From the NCBI GenBank assembly GCA_025526915.1, contig JAHLKH010000042.1, forward strand, positions 1 to 64,000: DNA of 64,000 nucleotides, read 5' to 3'. A program made the translations under genes and the position numbers. This document shows, piece by piece, positions 60,894 to 64,000 of the stretch (positions are counted from its first letter, which is position 1; every line of letters starts with the position of its first letter). Origin of the DNA: Entophlyctis helioformis. Taxonomy: Eukaryota; Chytridiomycota; Chytridiomycetes; Chytridiales; Chytriomycetaceae. The notes under the pieces are model-generated. The model did no database searches. It was not told the origin of the DNA and worked only from the letters and a program-made list of their open reading frames with translations.

Positions 60894-63800
60894 TTAGGGC
60901 CGATTGGCAAGATCAAGCAGGCGACGCGACGCTTCAAGGTCCTTCTGGGCAGACGCCAGCACAGACTTGATCCGGTCGCTCATGGCGGCAGAAGCAACAG
61001 GCGTCGGCGGAATCGACGTTGGCATATTGACCCTGTTTTCGTCCATCCGGCGTTGTTTCCTGTAATGCGCACGTGCTGTCAGTCAGAATGTCGTGCAACG
61101 GCAACAGTCAAGCAAGCGTTGCGAGAGCCAATCTACCTTGACGGAGACGTGGACGCGATCGCCGATCCTTGCCGTTTGCGGTTGTCTGGAGGCGGCGACG
61201 CAGCCGGCTGGCCAGCCTGGCTCATTCTAGCCAACATCGGCTGCTTCGGTGGAGCGGTTGCCTTGGCCGGCGGTTGGGGCGGCGGGACCTGGATCGACTC
61301 GAGCTGCGCCAGCCACGCATGGAACAAGTCGCGACTCTGGCGCACAAAGCTGTCAACAGCCTGATCGGCCGCCTCTGGAATGTACGGTGGCCGTGTCTCT
61401 TCCAAAACGGTAGCAAGGGGCGAGAATGCTGCCGTGGCAACGAGCAGCAGTGTCTGAGACAGAGGGAAATCTGTTGATCGGCATCATAGCGCTGCAGGTG
61501 TCAGCAGAGGGAGCTAAAGAGCTGCCTGTGTATCAGATGCATTCATGCAATCATACCTGTGGACACAGATGGCTCGGTCTGCAGGCTTGAAAGCTGTGCG
61601 ACAAGGCTCTGTGCTGCAGCAATGCCATCAAGAAGTCCGCGTATCTTGAAAAGCGGTGTCGTTTGGGCATACTGCTGCTCGATATGTTGCTTGGCAGCGC
61701 TGGCAAAGTACTCAAAAGCATTGCTCCGTGTCGCCTCGGCAAGTCGGTATGGCGGATCGCTTGGCGAGAGAAGCGAGGTTTTTGCCAGATGCGCCAGATC
61801 CTGAAGCGTCTGTGGTCCGTTCCACGAGACAAGGGGGAGTCCATGCCTGCCGCCAAACTCTTGTGCAGGGAATGGAACGGCAGCCAGTTGATCGTCGGTG
61901 ATGAGGCCAGCCACTGTCGTGACAAACAAGTTGTAGATTCCCGCAAACATCTTGAACGTCGGGCCGTAGACAGCCGGGTATAATCTCGTGTGTGGCCGCA
62001 GTGCTTCTTCGACGCGGTTGGCTGCGAGCTGGATGTACGGCGACAGTTTGGCCGTAACCACGTCGCGGAGAACGTTTGTGGCGAGTCGCGGCGGCAGCGA
62101 CGATTCCATCACAAGGCTGGCCAAAGACGCTTTCAGCAGCGATGCGGCTGTATCATGGTCAAAGCGCGTGACGGACGCGCTCAGACCCAGCAGATGCACC
62201 GGCCCAAGTGTGCCAATGTGGATGTGGCGGTCAATGCCAAGTGCTCTGTGCGCGTTTGTCTCGAATGTCTTGGCGTCGAGAGAGTCGTTTGGCCAAAACA
62301 CAACCAGCAGTGGGACTGCCGATCTGTGAGGCATGGATCCAGCAAACTCGCAGAAGCGCGCATGCTGGCGCGACCAGTAACGATCCAAAGGCACATCGCC
62401 CTTGAAGTAGTCGACCTGGAAAACGGCAGCATTCAGTCCCGACAAAGTCGCCTCAGAATTGTGCTGCGGCTCTGCAAACGCAGAGCCTGTGGCCGAACAC
62501 GAGTAATGCTGCACAAGCAGCTCGGCTTGGACAGAGGGAGTACCGGGACCAGAGGTACCCGCAGGCAGTGAAGCGTTGCACTCGGCCAGCACCTCAACAC
62601 GGGCTTCGGCGGGCGGTCCGGAATCACTGCTGCTCTCGCTGTCAGAGTCGCTGCCAGAGTCACTCGTGTCGTCCTTGGCGTTCCCAGCCTCAAACTTGGT
62701 CTTGAGCCATCGCGTTGTGAACCAAGGGATCTGGCCAGAGGCAGCTCGATCGCCGGCGCAAGGTGTTGAAACAACAAGCTTAAAGTGGATATGGCGCTCG
62801 GACCGTGCGTCTTGGCGTGAGAGCAGCGGCACCAGCAGCGTCTGGCGCAGATCAAACGGCTGCAGCCAGCTGCTCTTTTGCGCATCGGCCTGTACATAAA
62901 TGGCAATGCCATCAGTCTGTGCTGTCAACCAGTGTCTGCTTGTGGAGCCCCAACTCAGAGCATCAGCCTTACCTTTGATGCAATGTGAAGCAGTTGCTGC
63001 TGAAAGGCAGCCTCGGTCATGCGGGTATCAGAGGCAATCCCCACAGCCTTGTCACGTCCAGCAAGCCCAGCTGGAGCCAGCGACACCCGCATGAACCCAG
63101 GTGCCAGCGCAGATGCAGCCAGATTCGCTCTAAAGTGCCGAGCGCGTTCGGCAATCTGGCGCCGCTCTTCGCGCCGAGTCAGAACCAGCGACCGCCACTG
63201 CTTCCATGCAAGCCCCATCAACCGCCTCTCGCGTCGCTCGTCATCCACCATCTCCAGCACAACATCGTCGCCAATCTCCTGGATGACGGATTCGACAAGC
63301 TCGGCGTAGATGCCGTGGATGCCGGCCTGGAACGCAGCCACGTCACGCTCGATGCCAAGCCGCTCGAAAGCCGTATCTGAAATGAGCGAGTCGAGTAATT
63401 CGGCCAAAATGTCAGAGGATAGGCCGTCGATGAGCTTGGGCATCAGCTGCATGCCCTTCAACGTCTCGGATGCAACTGTAGACGACACTTGATCGATCAA
63501 GCCGCCCAGCACATCATCCTTGACGCTCTCGAATCCCTGGGCCAGCGAGACTGGTTTCGGTGGAGGCGCAGGTTGTGGCTTAGCAGCGGGGGCAGGGGCA
63601 GCGGCTTGCGTGGGGAGAGAGAATGACAATGGTGGCGGTGGCACTGGTGCAATCAGAGTTGGAGCCGGTGCAAACGTGGGCATGCCAGCGAGTGTTGAAG
63701 CCGTGCTGGTCTTGAGCGGAAGCCGAACATCTGCCGGCTTGCCGGTCTGCAATGCAGAGGAACCCATGGTTGACCGAAGATCTGGCAACGCGGCTGTCGT

Positions 63801-64000
63801 GGCTGTCGTGGCTTCCGAAAGGGCCGAAAGCTGTGGTGCCGGCATGGGTTGCTTTGCAGTTGAGCCAATGCCGAATAATCGCGGCTGGGACTCGAACGAC
63901 GGCAGCGTGGCTGGACTCTGGACTGCCAGAGGCGTCTGCTGCGCTGAAGTAGAAGGAGGCAAGCCGAAGCTGGGCATCTTTCCAAAAAGCTGCGTCTGGG
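60894..64000 (-). CDS. SAC3: SAC3/GANP-type mRNA export factor, C-terminal part (5' end outside window)
   Basis: Scaffold of the TREX-2 complex that couples transcription to mRNA export. The minus-strand frame is open to the right edge (TQLFGKMPSFGLPPSTSAQQ). Seen: Pro/Ala-rich FG-poor linker, a helical block (ELVESVIQEIGDDVVLEMVD, RRLMGLAWKQWRSLVLTRRE), then LVPLLSRQDARSERHIHFKL, IPWFTTRWLKTKFE, an acidic Asp/Ser run, AVPLLVVFWPNDSLDA and a C-terminal helical region. An intron at about 61455-61560 joins to LEETRPPYIPEAADQAVDSF, and a last intron near 61055-61135 to RKQRRMDENRVN. The final helix KSVLASAQKDLEASRRLLDL fits the end of MCM3AP/Sac3. The conserved SAC3/GANP domain itself must lie beyond 64000. 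Assignment rests on the C-terminal architecture only. Confidence 0.68.

Noticed and set aside
61133..61405. Separate small gene starting MEETRPPYIPEAAD
   Set aside because: A gt..ag intron joins the upstream SAC3 exon in phase to ..ATVLEETRPPYIPE, so it is the SAC3 C-terminal exon.
1..64000. tRNA, rRNA, CRISPR arrays, transposons, phage or viral genes
   Set aside because: None was seen. No reverse transcriptase, transposase, long terminal repeats or clover-leaf sequences were recognised on either strand.

Overview
This is eukaryotic nuclear DNA from a fungus, most likely a zoosporic (flagellated, chytrid-type) one. It is GC-rich and gene-dense, with about 22 protein genes in 64 kb. Almost every gene is split by short spliceosomal introns (about 55-140 nt, gt..ag, a few gc..ag). 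Genes that point to a fungus are DLT1, a Dsc1/Tul1 RING ligase, a Rim15/Cek1-type kinase, a Pho85-type (PCL) cyclin, a YML020W-type hydrolase and Bet3, CDC50 and MRP10 of fungal type. A CatSper4-type sperm/flagellar calcium channel at the left edge and a PIH-domain dynein/R2TP factor point to a lineage that still makes a flagellum. No species is named because nothing in the sequence fixes one.

Layout, left to right (strand): CatSper4-like channel, 5' truncated (+, 1-1941); Rqt4/TRIP4 (-, 2016-3657); PCL-type cyclin with a very long Q/H-rich tail (+, 3797-7081); putative mitochondrial helical-repeat protein (-, 7218-10041); GPHR/GPR89 (+, 10084-12267); RalGAP alpha (-, 12334-20512); Bet3/TRAPPC3 (+, 20574-21457); double-CDGSH iron-sulfur protein (-, 21626-22448); CDC50/TMEM30 (+, 22761-24382); mitoribosomal mS37/Mrp10 (+, 24706-25175); Dsc1/Tul1 (-, 25355-28656); bifunctional chorismate mutase-prephenate dehydratase (-, 28754-30255); Rim15/Greatwall-type kinase (+, 30305-39635); PIH1D1-like (-, 39693-41011); YML020W-like hydrolase (+, 41189-43729); DLT1 (-, 43984-45002); DNAJC17/Cwf23 (+, 45056-46423); P-loop GTPase-like gene with frame breaks (+, 46873-49012); eIF4G (-, 49383-54672); MESH1/HDDC3 (-, 55946-56884); APEX2 (-, 56931-58970); CSTF1 (+, 59023-60849); SAC3 C-terminal part (-, 60894 to beyond 64000).

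The strands alternate almost gene by gene, so most neighbours are divergent or convergent. Five divergent pairs have start codons only 42-61 bp apart, and convergent pairs end 44-255 bp apart. There is no operon-like logic and no sign of a gene cluster with a single pathway. The genes are housekeeping: translation and ribosome quality control, ER/Golgi trafficking and acidification, lipid flipping, TOR/Ral signalling, mRNA 3' processing and export, DNA repair, phenylalanine synthesis and mitochondrial translation.

The sequence carries single-base frame breaks inside otherwise well conserved genes (eIF4G, RIM15, CSTF1). Most sit next to short runs of G or A and look like assembly undercalls, so exon models in those genes are approximate and disrupted reading frames should not be read at once as pseudogenes. 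The most interesting items are the CatSper4-like channel, the bacterial-style CM-PDT fusion, the MESH1 (p)ppGpp/NADPH hydrolase, the CDGSH protein with an added Cys-rich tail, the GTPase gene behind a tandem 45-bp promoter repeat, and the very tight divergent promoters.
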